Below are positions 23,784 through 33,129 of a stretch of DNA of 64,000 nt, in pieces. The DNA is from an uncultured Alcaligenaceae bacterium. Lineage in GTDB: Bacteria > Pseudomonadota > Gammaproteobacteria > Burkholderiales > Burkholderiaceae_B. The number at the start of each line of letters is the position of its first letter. The first letter of the stretch is position 1. The notes beneath the pieces were generated by a model that ran no database searches, was not told where the DNA came from, and was given only the letters and a program-made list of their open reading frames with translations. Location: assembly GCA_937995985.1 (NCBI GenBank), contig CALKIR010000060.1:62001-126000 (forward strand), given 5' to 3'. The position numbers were made by a program, and so were the translations under genes.

Positions 23784-24680
23784 ATGTCTATCTACACTCT
23801 CTGGGGCGCATTTGAAATTGGTTTGATCTTTGGTTTGGTTGCACTGGGCGTTTTGATATCATTTCGGGTGCTACGCTTTCCGGATCTGACCGTTGATGGC
23901 AGTTTTCCTTTAGGCGGCGCCGTAGCCGCTATATTGATTAGCCACGGAGTGGACCCATTTACCGCTACTTTAGTAGCTACTTTGGCTGGTGCGTGTGCTG
24001 GCATAGTCACAGGTTGGTTGAATGTTAGCTTACGCATTATGGATTTGTTGGCCAGTATTTTAGTCATGATAGCGCTGTATTCCATTAATTTACGCATCAT
24101 GGGACGGCCCAATATTCCACTCATTATGGAGCCAACGGTGTTTACCATACTGGCTCCTGCAGGCATGCCTGACTATATAGCGCGCCCACTGCTATTATTG
24201 ATTGTTGTATTGATAGCCAAATTTGCGCTCGATTGGTTTTTTGCTACTGAAACGGGGTTAGCAATGCGTGCCACGGGGGCCAACCCGCGCATGGCGCGTG
24301 CCCAAGGTGTGCGTACTTGGGCGATGGTTCTATTAGGGATGGCCATCTCTAATGGTTTGGTTGCTATGGCCGGTGCCTTTTTTGCTCAATCCCAAGGAGG
24401 AGCCGATATCTCTATGGGTATAGGAACCATAGTGATTGGGTTAGCAGCAGTAATTATAGGTGAAAGCATCATTCCAGCACGGCGGATGTGGGTAGTAACC
24501 TTTTCTGTTATTGTCGGTGCGGTTTTATACCGATTCTTTATTGCATTGGCACTGAATGCAGATTTTATAGGGTTAAAAGCACAGGACTTGAATTTATTAA
24601 CTGCGGTGCTAGTGACCATAGCCCTGGTCTTACCCTTATTAAAAAGTCGTTTTAAGCGACGTTTTCAAAATAACAAGTAG
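23784..24680 (+). CDS. ABC importer permease (TrpY-like)
   Basis: A 298-residue inner-membrane permease of the branched-chain-type BPD_transp_2 family. Roughly eight hydrophobic segments are visible, with the FRVLRFPDLTVDGSFPLGGAVAA block near the N-terminus and ETGLAMRATGANPRMARAQGV, the cytoplasmic coupling loop that meets the ATPase. It pairs with the binding protein upstream (133 bases) and the ATPase downstream (79 bases). Ribosome binding site is weak. Confidence 0.87.
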   Translation: MSIYTLWGAFEIGLIFGLVALGVLISFRVLRFPDLTVDGSFPLGGAVAAILISHGVDPFTATLVATLAGACAGIVTGWLNVSLRIMDLLASILVMIALYSINLRIMGRPNIPLIMEPTVFTILAPAGMPDYIARPLLLLIVVLIAKFALDWFFATETGLAMRATGANPRMARAQGVRTWAMVLLGMAISNGLVAMAGAFFAQSQGGADISMGIGTIVIGLAAVIIGESIIPARRMWVVTFSVIVGAVLYRFFIALALNADFIGLKAQDLNLLTAVLVTIALVLPLLKSRFKRRFQNNK

Positions 24681-24759
24681 CGATTCATCTTAGGTTAATA
24701 CACGTGACTTTAAAATGAATCAGTCATTTGCCTGAAAATGATGCATGGGGACCTTTGCA

Positions 24760-25557
24760 ATGATGCTTGAAGCCAAAAATCTTAGAATTACCTTTAATCC
24801 AGGTACGCCCATAGAAACACGTGCTTTGCGTGGGATGAGCTTATCTATACCTGAAGGGCAATTTGTTACTGTAATCGGATCGAATGGGGCAGGAAAGTCT
24901 ACTTTATTAAATGCAATATCCGGTGCGCAGAGTGTGGATGAGGGAGAGATACGCCTTGCCAATGTTGATATTACAAAACAGCCGGTTTGGGAGCGAGCCA
25001 AAATGGTGGCGCGGGTCTTTCAAGATCCAATGGCTGGTACTTGTGAGGAGTTAACCATTGAGGAGAATCTTGCTTTAGCGGCACAAAGAGGGAGCAGGAG
25101 AGGGGTAAAACGTTCAATTAACAAGGCAATGCGAGAAGAGTTCCAAGAACGACTGGCATTGCTTGGATTGGGTTTGGAAAATAGATTGACGGACCGTATT
25201 GGCTTACTATCTGGGGGGCAGCGCCAAGCGGTGAGCTTACTAATGGCTGCCATGCGGCCTTCCAAAATATTGTTGTTAGACGAGCATACTGCGGCTTTGG
25301 ATCCGCGTACAGCAGCTTTTGTATTAGAGTTGACACAAAAACTGGTGGCTGATGAGCGTTTAACCACAATGATGGTGACCCATAGCATGCGACAGGCACT
25401 AGAAATAGGCGAGCGGACCATCATGCTCCATCAAGGAAAAGTGGTATTAGACGTTAGTGGTCAAGAGCGTGCTGGCCTTGAGGTTGCTGATCTTTTAGCG
25501 ATGTTTGAAAAGGTGCGTGGTGAAACTATCGATGATGATGCACTGCTTTTAAGTTAA
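24760..25557 (+). CDS. ABC importer ATP-binding protein (TrpZ-like)
   Basis: A 265-residue ATPase that drives the importer encoded upstream. Walker A GSNGAGKST, Q-loop in RVFQDPMAGTCEELTIEENL, signature LSGGQRQ, Walker B ILLLDEHTAALD and the H-loop MVTHSM are all intact. In Walker B the usual catalytic Glu follows the Asp as expected (DE). The ATG at 24760 has GGGGA eight bases before it; the ATG at 24745 would add five residues. It ends 140 bases before the RND operon. Confidence 0.88.
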   Translation: MMLEAKNLRITFNPGTPIETRALRGMSLSIPEGQFVTVIGSNGAGKSTLLNAISGAQSVDEGEIRLANVDITKQPVWERAKMVARVFQDPMAGTCEELTIEENLALAAQRGSRRGVKRSINKAMREEFQERLALLGLGLENRLTDRIGLLSGGQRQAVSLLMAAMRPSKILLLDEHTAALDPRTAAFVLELTQKLVADERLTTMMVTHSMRQALEIGERTIMLHQGKVVLDVSGQERAGLEVADLLAMFEKVRGETIDDDALLLS

Positions 25558-25590
25558 GTCATTGCACACATTTTTGCAAAAAGATCAACT

Positions 25591-25619
25591 TTGTTAAACC
25601 TCGCTAATCCCTTTATACT
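25591..25619 (+). promoter_or_regulatory. Candidate sigma70 promoter of the RND efflux operon
   Basis: TTGTTA (25591-25596) and TATACT (25614-25619) are separated by exactly 17 bases and lie about 80 bases before the adaptor gene. Each box matches the consensus in five or four of six positions. No clear operator palindrome is seen between them and the gene. Confidence 0.55.
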
Positions 25620-25698
25620 TTAATCTCTTTGAATTTAATTCACTGTTTGATTCGGTTGTTTTTTGTTTCTTTATTGCCCTTTTATAAGGAGCTTTTCT

Positions 25699-26922
25699 AT
25701 GCCTCGTAGCCGCTTTCTATCACGGCGTCTTGCACAGGTTTTTCTTTGTAGTACCGTCTTAGTATTATCTGCTTGTGGTAAGCAAGAAGAACAATCCGCA
25801 CAGTCTGGTATGAAAGTCCCCGTACAGGTGGTACAGGTTACTCCTCAGCCGGCCCCTTTATTTATTGACTTGCCAGGACGAGCCGATGCCATCAAAGACG
25901 CCGAGGTGCGCGCACGAGTAACGGGTATTGTGACAGGCATACATTTTGAGCAGGGCAGTGATGTAGAAGAGGGGCAGTTACTATTTACTATTGATCCTGC
26001 GCCTTATGAGGCCGTACGTAATCAAGCCGCAGCGCGATTAAAACAAGCTCAGGCTAATGCTCAGTCAGCAGCTGCCTTAGCTAATCGTTATCAGCGTTTG
26101 ATTAAAGAGCGCGCCATCAGTCAACAAGACTATGATACAGCTATGGCGCAGCATCATCAGGCGCAGGCTGAGGTAGCAGGAGCACAAGCAGCCCTGCAAG
26201 CAGCTGAGATAGATTTAGGCTATACCCAAGTGACTGCGCCTATTAGTGGCCGCATTGGCAAGGCTGAGGTTACTGAAGGAGCCTTGGTGAGTGCTGCAGA
26301 GGCGACACACTTAGCTACAATACAGCAAATAGATGAGCTTTATGTCGATATTCGACGCCCTGCAGAAGAGTATATTTCCCTCAAGAAAGCTATTGCGAGT
26401 GGGCAGATTAAATCAAATAGTGCTGGTGAGGCACAGGTTACCGCATTGCTTGATGATCGGACTGAATATCCCGAAAAAGGGCGCTTATTGTTTTCTGGAG
26501 TCTCTGTGGATCCCACAACCGGGCAATTGGCCATGCGCGCTATTTTTCCCAATCCAGAGTTTAATTTATTGCCCGGCATGTTTGTGCGCGTGCGCATAGA
26601 ACAAGGAATCAAAGAGGATGCCTTATTGGTCCCTGCACAGGCTGTTCAATATGGTGCAGGGGGAGCCACCACGGTATTTATTGTTGATGATGAGGGCAAG
26701 GCTCAGGTTGTGCCCGTTAAGGTTGGTCAGGAGGTTGAGGGGTCACTGTTGATTCGTGAGGGGCTGAGCCCTGAGGCAACGGTCATCGTGGCCGGATTTC
26801 AAAAAATTGGTCCAGGGGTGCCGGTGCAGCCCATGCCCTGGAAGGGGGACGCACCAACAATTGAGCGTTCTGAACATCAACCTGCATCAAAGAATAATGA
26901 TGCGCTCTCTAAAAACGAATAA
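25699..26922 (+). CDS. RND efflux periplasmic adaptor (AcrA/MexA family)
   Basis: A 407-residue membrane fusion protein joining the RND pump to the outer-membrane channel. The signal peptide ends in a lipobox (VLSAC, Cys26). The lipoyl half-motifs (GIVTGIHFEQGSDVEEGQLLFTIDPAPYEA and the GYTQVTAPISGRIGKAEVTEGALV return strand, each broken here by other text in the chain) flank an Ala/Gln-rich coiled-coil hairpin (about 100-165). A beta-barrel domain with LPGMFVRVRIEQG follows. AAGGAG (25686-25691) precedes the ATG. First gene of a three-gene operon. Confidence 0.93.
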   Translation: MPRSRFLSRRLAQVFLCSTVLVLSACGKQEEQSAQSGMKVPVQVVQVTPQPAPLFIDLPGRADAIKDAEVRARVTGIVTGIHFEQGSDVEEGQLLFTIDPAPYEAVRNQAAARLKQAQANAQSAAALANRYQRLIKERAISQQDYDTAMAQHHQAQAEVAGAQAALQAAEIDLGYTQVTAPISGRIGKAEVTEGALVSAAEATHLATIQQIDELYVDIRRPAEEYISLKKAIASGQIKSNSAGEAQVTALLDDRTEYPEKGRLLFSGVSVDPTTGQLAMRAIFPNPEFNLLPGMFVRVRIEQGIKEDALLVPAQAVQYGAGGATTVFIVDDEGKAQVVPVKVGQEVEGSLLIREGLSPEATVIVAGFQKIGPGVPVQPMPWKGDAPTIERSEHQPASKNNDALSKNE

Positions 26923-26965
26923 TTGATTCATCGCGTCTATCTCCTGCAGCAATTGAGTTTGTCTT

Positions 26966-29900
26966 ATGCCACAGTTTTTTATTGATCGCCCTATATTTGC
27001 CTGGGTGGTTGCTCTAAGTATCGCCCTGATTGGCTTACTTTCATTATCAACCATGCCGGTATCTCAATATCCGGTGGTTGCACCACCTGCGATCACTATC
27101 ACTGCGACGTATCCAGGTGCTTCAGCAGAAGATGCTGCAAGCTCCGTAGCCAGTGTTATTGAAAATGAGCTCAACGGTGCCAAAGGCTTGTTATATTATG
27201 AGTCTGTGAGTGATTCGTATGGCCAGAGTCAGATTACGGCTACCTTTGCGCCAGGCACTGATCCAGATATGGCTCAAGTAGATGTACAAAATAGAATTTC
27301 TAACATTACTTCTAACTTGCCGGCAGCAGTGATAGAGCAAGGCTTGCGCGTGGATAAAAGCACAGCCAGTTTTTTAATGGTTGTTGCTCTTTCCTCCGAA
27401 GATGGCCGCATGGATCAAGTGGATTTAGCTGACTATATCAAGAGAAACATCCAAAACGCTGTGTCTCGTGTGCCTGGAGTGGGCCAGTTTCAGCTATTTG
27501 CTTCATCACGGGCCATGCGCATCTGGGTTGATCCGGAAAAGCTGGTCAGCTATGACATCAGCATGAGTGAGGTTAATAAAGCGATAAGCGAACAAAATAT
27601 CCTAATTTCTGCGGGTATTTTAGGCTCTCCTCCAAACCCAGACAGTCAGCTGGTGTCTGCCCCTATTGTTGCAAATGGGCAATTAAAAAACCCAGAAGAG
27701 TTTGGAAATATTGTACTTCGGGCTTATCCAGATGGTTCCAGTGTGCGGATCAAGGATGTGGCGCGAGTAGAAGTAGGAGCTGATAACTATCAATTTGGGG
27801 CCCGTTTGAATGGGCAACCCACCGCTGCTTTTGCAATTTCACTAGCGCCTGAGGCGAATGCATTAAGCACTGCTCGAGGGGTTAAGAAAATGATGGATGA
27901 GCTGGCCGAGTTTTTCCCCGAAGGTGTCAGCTATTCCATCCCCTATGATACGACTCCTTACGTAGAAACATCGATTGAGCAAGTGGTACATACATTAATA
28001 GAGGCCATGGTTTTGGTCTTTATTGTGATGTATGTGTTTTTGCAAAACATTCGTTATACCGTTATTCCTGCCCTAGTAGTGCCTGTTGCCTTATTAGGGT
28101 CGATGGCGGTTATGAACGCACTTGGCTTTTCCGTAAACGTATTAACCATGTTTGCAATGGTGCTAGCCATTGGGATATTGGTTGACGATGCAATTGTCGT
28201 AGTGGAAAACGTAGAGCGGATTATGTCTGAGGAGGGGCTGCCTCCCAAACAAGCAACTATTAAAGCCATGCCGCAGATTAGCGGTGCAATTGTGGGGATT
28301 ACCCTGATCTTGACGGTGGTATTTATGCCTTTGGCGTTTATGGCAGGGTCAGTAGGGGTAATTTATCGCCAGTTTGCAGTAGCGATGGCCAGCTCTATTT
28401 TCTTTTCTGGGTTTTTAGCTTTAAGCTTTACGCCGGCACTTTGTGCCACCATGCTTAAGCCTGTTCCCGAAGGCGCGCATAACACAGATAGACGCGGTTT
28501 CTTTGGGCTGTTTAACCGAGTATTCAAAGGTATCTCAGATCGTTATGAGGGATTTGTAGGACGTAGTTTTAAGCATGTCGGCAAGGGAATGCTGATTTAT
28601 GTCTTACTCGTGGTGCTCTTGGTTTGGGGCTATGTTCGCTTACCTACGGCATTTTTACCCTCTGAAGACCAAGGCTTTATTATTGCTAACATTGAATTGC
28701 CGACTGGAGCCACAGCAAATCGTACAATGGATGTTATTGAGGATGTAGAAAACTATTTCCTTAATCAGCCTCAGGTACGAGATATGGTTGCGGTACGTGG
28801 ATTTAGCTTTAATGGTAATGGGCTTAATGCGGGCTTGGCATTTGTGACCCTCAAGGATTTTAGTGAACGTCGAGGTCCCGGTGATTCGGCACAGGCCATT
28901 GCTGAAAAGGCTATGGGTCAGTTGCTGTTTGGCATTCCTGATGCAATGGTCTTTTCTATCGTTCCTCCAGCCATTATGGAGTTAGGAAATGCGCAAGGGT
29001 TTGATATGCGCTTAGAGGATCGAGGCGGTTTGGGTCACGAGGCCTTGATGGCAGGAGCCCAGCAGTTATTAAAAATGGCTTCAGAAAGTCCTATTTTGTC
29101 TCAGACTCGTATTACTGGCCTGGCACCAGGGCAGCAGTGGAATATTACTATTGATAGAGAAAAGGCCGCTGCACAAGGGGTATCCTTTGGTGAGGCCGCG
29201 CAATTACTCTCTACTGCCTTGGGATCGGCTTATATTGGAAAATATACTAATGAAGGCTGGGTAGAAAATGTATGGGTGCAGGCGGATGAGCAGTTCCGTA
29301 TGGATATCGATCAGGTTCTGCAGCTTAATGTTAAAAACAACGAAGGCAAAATGGTACCGCTGAGCACTTTTGTTACGGTTCAACCTGATTTAGCGCCAGT
29401 ACAAATTGTCCGTTATAACAGCTACCAAGCGGTACGCTTTAATGGCGAGGCTGCGCCGGGCTATACCAGTGGTGAGGCCATGCTTGAGATGGAGCGTTTG
29501 GTTGGTGAGCTACCAGCTGGATTTGGGTACGATTGGACCGGACTTTCTTATCAAGAAAAAGAGGCTTCTGGGCAAACGGTCATTTTGATGGCGTTGTCTA
29601 TCTTGGTGGTTTTTATGGTGCTCTCTGCTCTCTATGAAAGCTGGGCCATCCCACTTTCTGTCCTGTTAGCCGTGCCTTTAGGCATGCTGGGTGTGGTGGC
29701 CATGGTGACCCTAAAGGGCATGGCGAATGATGTGTATTTCCAGGTCGGGATGATTACGGTGATTGGTTTAGCAGCTAAAAACGCCATTCTGATTGTGGAA
29801 TTTGCCAAAGATGCTTATGCACGTACAGGTAATCTCATCGAGTCCACAGCGCATGCAGCACGATTACGTTTCCGCCCCATTATCATGACCTCTTTTGCCT

Positions 29901-30178
29901 TTATTTTAGGGGTCACTCCTTTAGCCCTCTCGAGTGGGGCAGGAGCTGCTAGCCAACATGCTGTGGGGTTTGGAGTGCTTGGGGGCATGTTAGCGGCCAC
30001 GCCATTAGCTGTTATTTTTGTCCCTATATTCTTTGTGGCTGTAATGAGAGTGTTTAAAACCAAGCCTCGATTGTTGGGAGCGGAGGCTCGTGCCTTCGAG
30101 GAAGAGCAGGCGCGTCAACGTGCTCAAGCAAACCGTGCCCAACAAGACGTGAATAGTGATAACAAGGAGAATTCATAA
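26966..30178 (+). CDS. RND efflux pump inner-membrane subunit (AcrB/MexB family)
   Basis: A 1070-residue HAE1-type proton-driven drug exporter. MPQFFIDRPIFAWVVAL is the family N-terminus. Twelve transmembrane segments are arranged in two repeats, each with a large periplasmic loop. The proton-relay Asp pair is in GILVDDAIVVVENV (TM4), and the partner Lys in GLAAKNAILIVEF (TM10). The C-terminus is a polar Gln/Ala/Asn tail slightly longer than in AcrB. Substrates of such pumps are lipophilic antibiotics, dyes and detergents; the exact range cannot be read. The TAA stop shares its last A with the next ATG. Confidence 0.96.
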   Translation: MPQFFIDRPIFAWVVALSIALIGLLSLSTMPVSQYPVVAPPAITITATYPGASAEDAASSVASVIENELNGAKGLLYYESVSDSYGQSQITATFAPGTDPDMAQVDVQNRISNITSNLPAAVIEQGLRVDKSTASFLMVVALSSEDGRMDQVDLADYIKRNIQNAVSRVPGVGQFQLFASSRAMRIWVDPEKLVSYDISMSEVNKAISEQNILISAGILGSPPNPDSQLVSAPIVANGQLKNPEEFGNIVLRAYPDGSSVRIKDVARVEVGADNYQFGARLNGQPTAAFAISLAPEANALSTARGVKKMMDELAEFFPEGVSYSIPYDTTPYVETSIEQVVHTLIEAMVLVFIVMYVFLQNIRYTVIPALVVPVALLGSMAVMNALGFSVNVLTMFAMVLAIGILVDDAIVVVENVERIMSEEGLPPKQATIKAMPQISGAIVGITLILTVVFMPLAFMAGSVGVIYRQFAVAMASSIFFSGFLALSFTPALCATMLKPVPEGAHNTDRRGFFGLFNRVFKGISDRYEGFVGRSFKHVGKGMLIYVLLVVLLVWGYVRLPTAFLPSEDQGFIIANIELPTGATANRTMDVIEDVENYFLNQPQVRDMVAVRGFSFNGNGLNAGLAFVTLKDFSERRGPGDSAQAIAEKAMGQLLFGIPDAMVFSIVPPAIMELGNAQGFDMRLEDRGGLGHEALMAGAQQLLKMASESPILSQTRITGLAPGQQWNITIDREKAAAQGVSFGEAAQLLSTALGSAYIGKYTNEGWVENVWVQADEQFRMDIDQVLQLNVKNNEGKMVPLSTFVTVQPDLAPVQIVRYNSYQAVRFNGEAAPGYTSGEAMLEMERLVGELPAGFGYDWTGLSYQEKEASGQTVILMALSILVVFMVLSALYESWAIPLSVLLAVPLGMLGVVAMVTLKGMANDVYFQVGMITVIGLAAKNAILIVEFAKDAYARTGNLIESTAHAARLRFRPIIMTSFAFILGVTPLALSSGAGAASQHAVGFGVLGGMLAATPLAVIFVPIFFVAVMRVFKTKPRLLGAEARAFEEEQARQRAQANRAQQDVNSDNKENS

Positions 30179-31671
30179 TGGGTGCCTCATTTAGACTAAA
30201 GTTTTCAGCCTTAGGTGCTGCTTTGGTGTTAGCAGGTTGTTCTTTAGCGCCTACTTATGAGCAGCCAGAGGCACCTATCCCATCTGAGTACCCTTTAGTC
30301 GAGGGCACTGAGGCTGAATTAGTACAGGCAGATGCACAGTTTTCTCAGTTGGGCTGGGATCAGTTTTTTAATGATCCTCAGCTAAAAAAGCTTATTGATG
30401 TTGCATTGGAAAATAATCGGGATGTGCGCATTGCCTTAGAGCGGGTACTTGAGGCCCAAGCTCAATTTGGTATTGCCCGCAGTGATCAATTTCCTGCTTT
30501 TGGGATTAGTGGCAGCGGAGAGGTGACCCGTACCCCTTCAGATATGCGTTTAGGAGGGCCACAGGCTCCAGCCATTAGCAGGACTTTTCATGCGGGAGTG
30601 GGGATAACAGCTTTTGAGTTGGATTTTTTTGGTCGTCTCAGAAATCTGAGTGAGGCGGCCTATCAGCAATTTTTAGCAAGCGCGGAATCTCAGCGCACTG
30701 TACAAATTAGTGTGGTGGCGGCTGTAGCAGAAAGCTATTTGCGTTGGCGTGCTGCCCAAACCATGTTGCAGCTTACTCAACAAACAGAAAAAAGCCGTCA
30801 GGAGTCTTTAAATTTAGTGACTCATTTATACGAGGTGGGGACGGCTTCTGCTTTAGATTTGGAGCAAGCACGTTTACAGCTTGATACAGTTCGTGCGGAT
30901 CTCAAGGAGATGCAACGACAAGTGGAACAAGCTAAAAATGCTTTAGAACTTGTTCTAGGTACCACCCTTCCTGATGATTTGCCCGCTAGCATTCCTTTTT
31001 CTCAAGAGCAAATTGTTTCGTCTATTCCAGTCGGCTTGCCATCTTCATTGTTAATTCGTCGTCCGGATATTCGAGCAGCGGAGCATCAGTTGCGGGCAGC
31101 TTATGCTAATGTTGGAGCAGCCCGAGCGGCATTCTTTCCCCAAGTATCGCTGACTGGGTTATTAGGTTTGGCCAGTCCTTCCTTTAGTAATTTATTTCGC
31201 TCAGGAAATGATTTTTGGCAATATTCCCCTCAAATTAGCCTGCCTCTTTTCTCTGGCAATGTTGAGGGTGCTTATGATTTAGCTAAAGCACGGCAAAACA
31301 TTGCCATTTCGGAATATGAAAAAACAATCCAAACTGCTTTTAAAGAGGTTGCTGATGCGCTTGCGGGAGAGGCCACCTATAAAGAGCAATTAGACGCATT
31401 ACGTGCAATGGAAAGCTCTGCTGCAGAGAGTTTACGTTTGGCAAACTTACGCTATGAAACTGGTATAGATAGCTTTTTGCAGGTGCAAACAGCAGAGGTA
31501 AATCTATACACTACTCAATTAAAATTTGTACAAGTAGGGCTTGAGTCCTTATTAAATAGACTTAATTTGTATAAGGCTCTTGGGGGAGGTTGGAATTTTG
31601 ATGAGGACACCTTGCAGGCCTTAGAAGCACAACAAAGAGAGCGAGAGCGTGAACCACAGCCTGAGATTTAG
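30178..31671 (+). CDS. Outer-membrane efflux lipoprotein (OprM/NodT family)
   Basis: A 497-residue TolC-like channel. The N-terminal lipobox (LVLAGC, Cys21) and SLAPTYEQPEAP match the NodT/OprM type. Two OEP repeats are visible: DPQLKKLIDVALENNRDVRIALERV begins the first, and the RRPDIRAAEHQLRAAYANVGAARAAFFP block begins the second (each here cited as a landmark). It starts on the last base of the pump stop codon, so translation is coupled. The C-terminal tail is Glu/Arg/Gln-rich. Completes the tripartite pump. Confidence 0.95.
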   Translation: MGASFRLKFSALGAALVLAGCSLAPTYEQPEAPIPSEYPLVEGTEAELVQADAQFSQLGWDQFFNDPQLKKLIDVALENNRDVRIALERVLEAQAQFGIARSDQFPAFGISGSGEVTRTPSDMRLGGPQAPAISRTFHAGVGITAFELDFFGRLRNLSEAAYQQFLASAESQRTVQISVVAAVAESYLRWRAAQTMLQLTQQTEKSRQESLNLVTHLYEVGTASALDLEQARLQLDTVRADLKEMQRQVEQAKNALELVLGTTLPDDLPASIPFSQEQIVSSIPVGLPSSLLIRRPDIRAAEHQLRAAYANVGAARAAFFPQVSLTGLLGLASPSFSNLFRSGNDFWQYSPQISLPLFSGNVEGAYDLAKARQNIAISEYEKTIQTAFKEVADALAGEATYKEQLDALRAMESSAAESLRLANLRYETGIDSFLQVQTAEVNLYTTQLKFVQVGLESLLNRLNLYKALGGGWNFDEDTLQALEAQQREREREPQPEI

Positions 31672-31731
31672 TTCATTGCTCATGCTACAGTATGAGTAGA
31701 GCTTTCTAGGAATTTCAATGTGAGGTAAGTG

Positions 31732-32463
31732 ATGATTGAATTAGGTGTCAATATTGATCATGTGGCGACTTTGCGGCAGCAGCGTTTGACTACTTATCCT
31801 GATCCACTCAAAGCGGCTCAGTTAGCAGAAGATGCAGGGGCAGATTTAATTACTTTGCACTTACGAGAGGACCGGCGTCACATTCAAGATGCTGATGTAT
31901 ACGCGCTGCGCAAGCAAATCCGTACACGGATGAATCTTGAATGTGCCATCACTCATGAGATGCTTAATATTTCCTGCACCGTATTGCCTGATGATGTGTG
32001 TTTGGTGCCAGAAAAGCGCAATGAGCTCACTACTGAAGGGGGCTTAGATGTGATTAAGCACTTTGATCAGGTGCATGCAGCAGTAAAACAATTACAAAAT
32101 GTTGGCATTCGCGTTTCTATATTTATTGATCCTGATGTGCCACAAATTGAGGCCGCTAAGAAAGCCGGAGCTACTGTTATAGAATTGCATACAGGTACTT
32201 ACGCAGATGCGCCTGATGCGGATCGTCAGGAGCAGGAACTTGAACGCATACGTATTGGCACCGAGGCGGGCATTGCCGCAGGCTTGCGTGTTAATGCTGG
32301 GCATGGCTTACATTATAAAAATGTTCAGCCTATAGCCGCTATACAAGGGATTGCTGAGTTGAATATTGGTCATGCTATTGTATCCCAAGCTATTTTTGAT
32401 GGTTGGACCAAAGCTATTCGAGATATGAAAGCCTTGATGCGTTTAGCCCGTGGCACCTATTAA
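31732..32463 (+). CDS. pdxJ: Pyridoxine 5'-phosphate synthase
   Basis: A 243-residue TIM-barrel enzyme that condenses 1-deoxyxylulose-5-phosphate with 3-amino-2-oxopropyl phosphate to pyridoxine phosphate. Family blocks: GVNIDHVATLRQ, DLITLHLREDRRHI, CLVPEKRNELTTEGG and VNAGHGLHYKN. The ATG at 31732 follows GAGG (31722-31725); a GTG one codon earlier is possible. In many proteobacteria pdxJ follows recO, but here it follows the RND operon. The nitroreductase gene starts 14 bases on. Confidence 0.97.
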   Translation: MIELGVNIDHVATLRQQRLTTYPDPLKAAQLAEDAGADLITLHLREDRRHIQDADVYALRKQIRTRMNLECAITHEMLNISCTVLPDDVCLVPEKRNELTTEGGLDVIKHFDQVHAAVKQLQNVGIRVSIFIDPDVPQIEAAKKAGATVIELHTGTYADAPDADRQEQELERIRIGTEAGIAAGLRVNAGHGLHYKNVQPIAAIQGIAELNIGHAIVSQAIFDGWTKAIRDMKALMRLARGTY

Positions 32464-32477
32464 TTGGCGAGTGATTT

Positions 32478-33047
32478 ATGAATTCTGTGATTCAAAGTTT
32501 ACAAAGTCGTAATTCAGTAAAATTAGTTCAGGCACCTGGTCCGAGTGATGAGCAGCTTGAACAAATCATGCAAGCAGCCATGTCGGCTCCTGATCATGGG
32601 CGTTTACGCCCTTGGCGTTTTAAAAGAATTCCTGCCGAGCATGTGGGGCACTTATTAGATTTAGCTGTTCAAGCGTTGGCAGATGAAGGCACGCCTTATA
32701 CAGAGGCTAAAATTATCAGCACACGGCGGTGGTTAGAGCAGGCTCCTGTGATTTTAGCCGTGGCCTGCTACATAGATCATAGTAATGAGCGAATACCCCA
32801 TCAAGAGCGTGTATTGGCTACCGGAGCTGCTGTAATGAATATTCTGAATGCCAGTCATGCGTTAGGCTATGCGGGTTATTGGAGTACGGGCTTGGGCACC
32901 TATACTCAGGCGGTTCCGGAAGCGCTTGGCTTTGATGAGTTAGAGTATGAGTTTATGGGCTTTGTAACTATTGGCACTCCTATTGCAGAAGTGCGCCCCA
33001 AAGAGCGACCCAACTATAAGGAGTTTTATAGCGAGTGGACTCCTTGA
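32478..33047 (+). CDS. Nitroreductase family protein (YdjA-like)
   Basis: A 189-residue flavoprotein of the small YdjA branch of nitroreductases, NAD(P)H-dependent enzymes binding FMN. The SRNSVKLV segment is the FMN-phosphate-binding start, AMSAPDHGRLRPWRF the next conserved block, and GYAGYWSTGLGTY, GFVTIGTP the C-terminal ones. Natural substrate is unknown. It is 14 bases after pdxJ, so the two are probably cotranscribed; pyridoxal phosphate is FMN-linked through PdxH, but no direct connection is shown. Confidence 0.88.
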   Translation: MNSVIQSLQSRNSVKLVQAPGPSDEQLEQIMQAAMSAPDHGRLRPWRFKRIPAEHVGHLLDLAVQALADEGTPYTEAKIISTRRWLEQAPVILAVACYIDHSNERIPHQERVLATGAAVMNILNASHALGYAGYWSTGLGTYTQAVPEALGFDELEYEFMGFVTIGTPIAEVRPKERPNYKEFYSEWTP

Positions 33048-33087
33048 GGAGAGTTTCATTCTGGGGTCTATGACCTGTATAGAAACT

Positions 33088-33129
33088 ACTGCAGCAAGAA
33101 TTAATGACTACTTGCTGCAGTTTTTTTTT
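33088..33129 (+). terminator. Terminator after the nitroreductase gene, overlapping the cueR end
   Basis: An 11-bp stem (ACTGCAGCAAG 33088-33098 and complement 33111-33121) is followed by nine T. The cueR stop codon (33101-33103) lies in the loop, and its last codons are in the right arm and T run. Confidence 0.88.
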
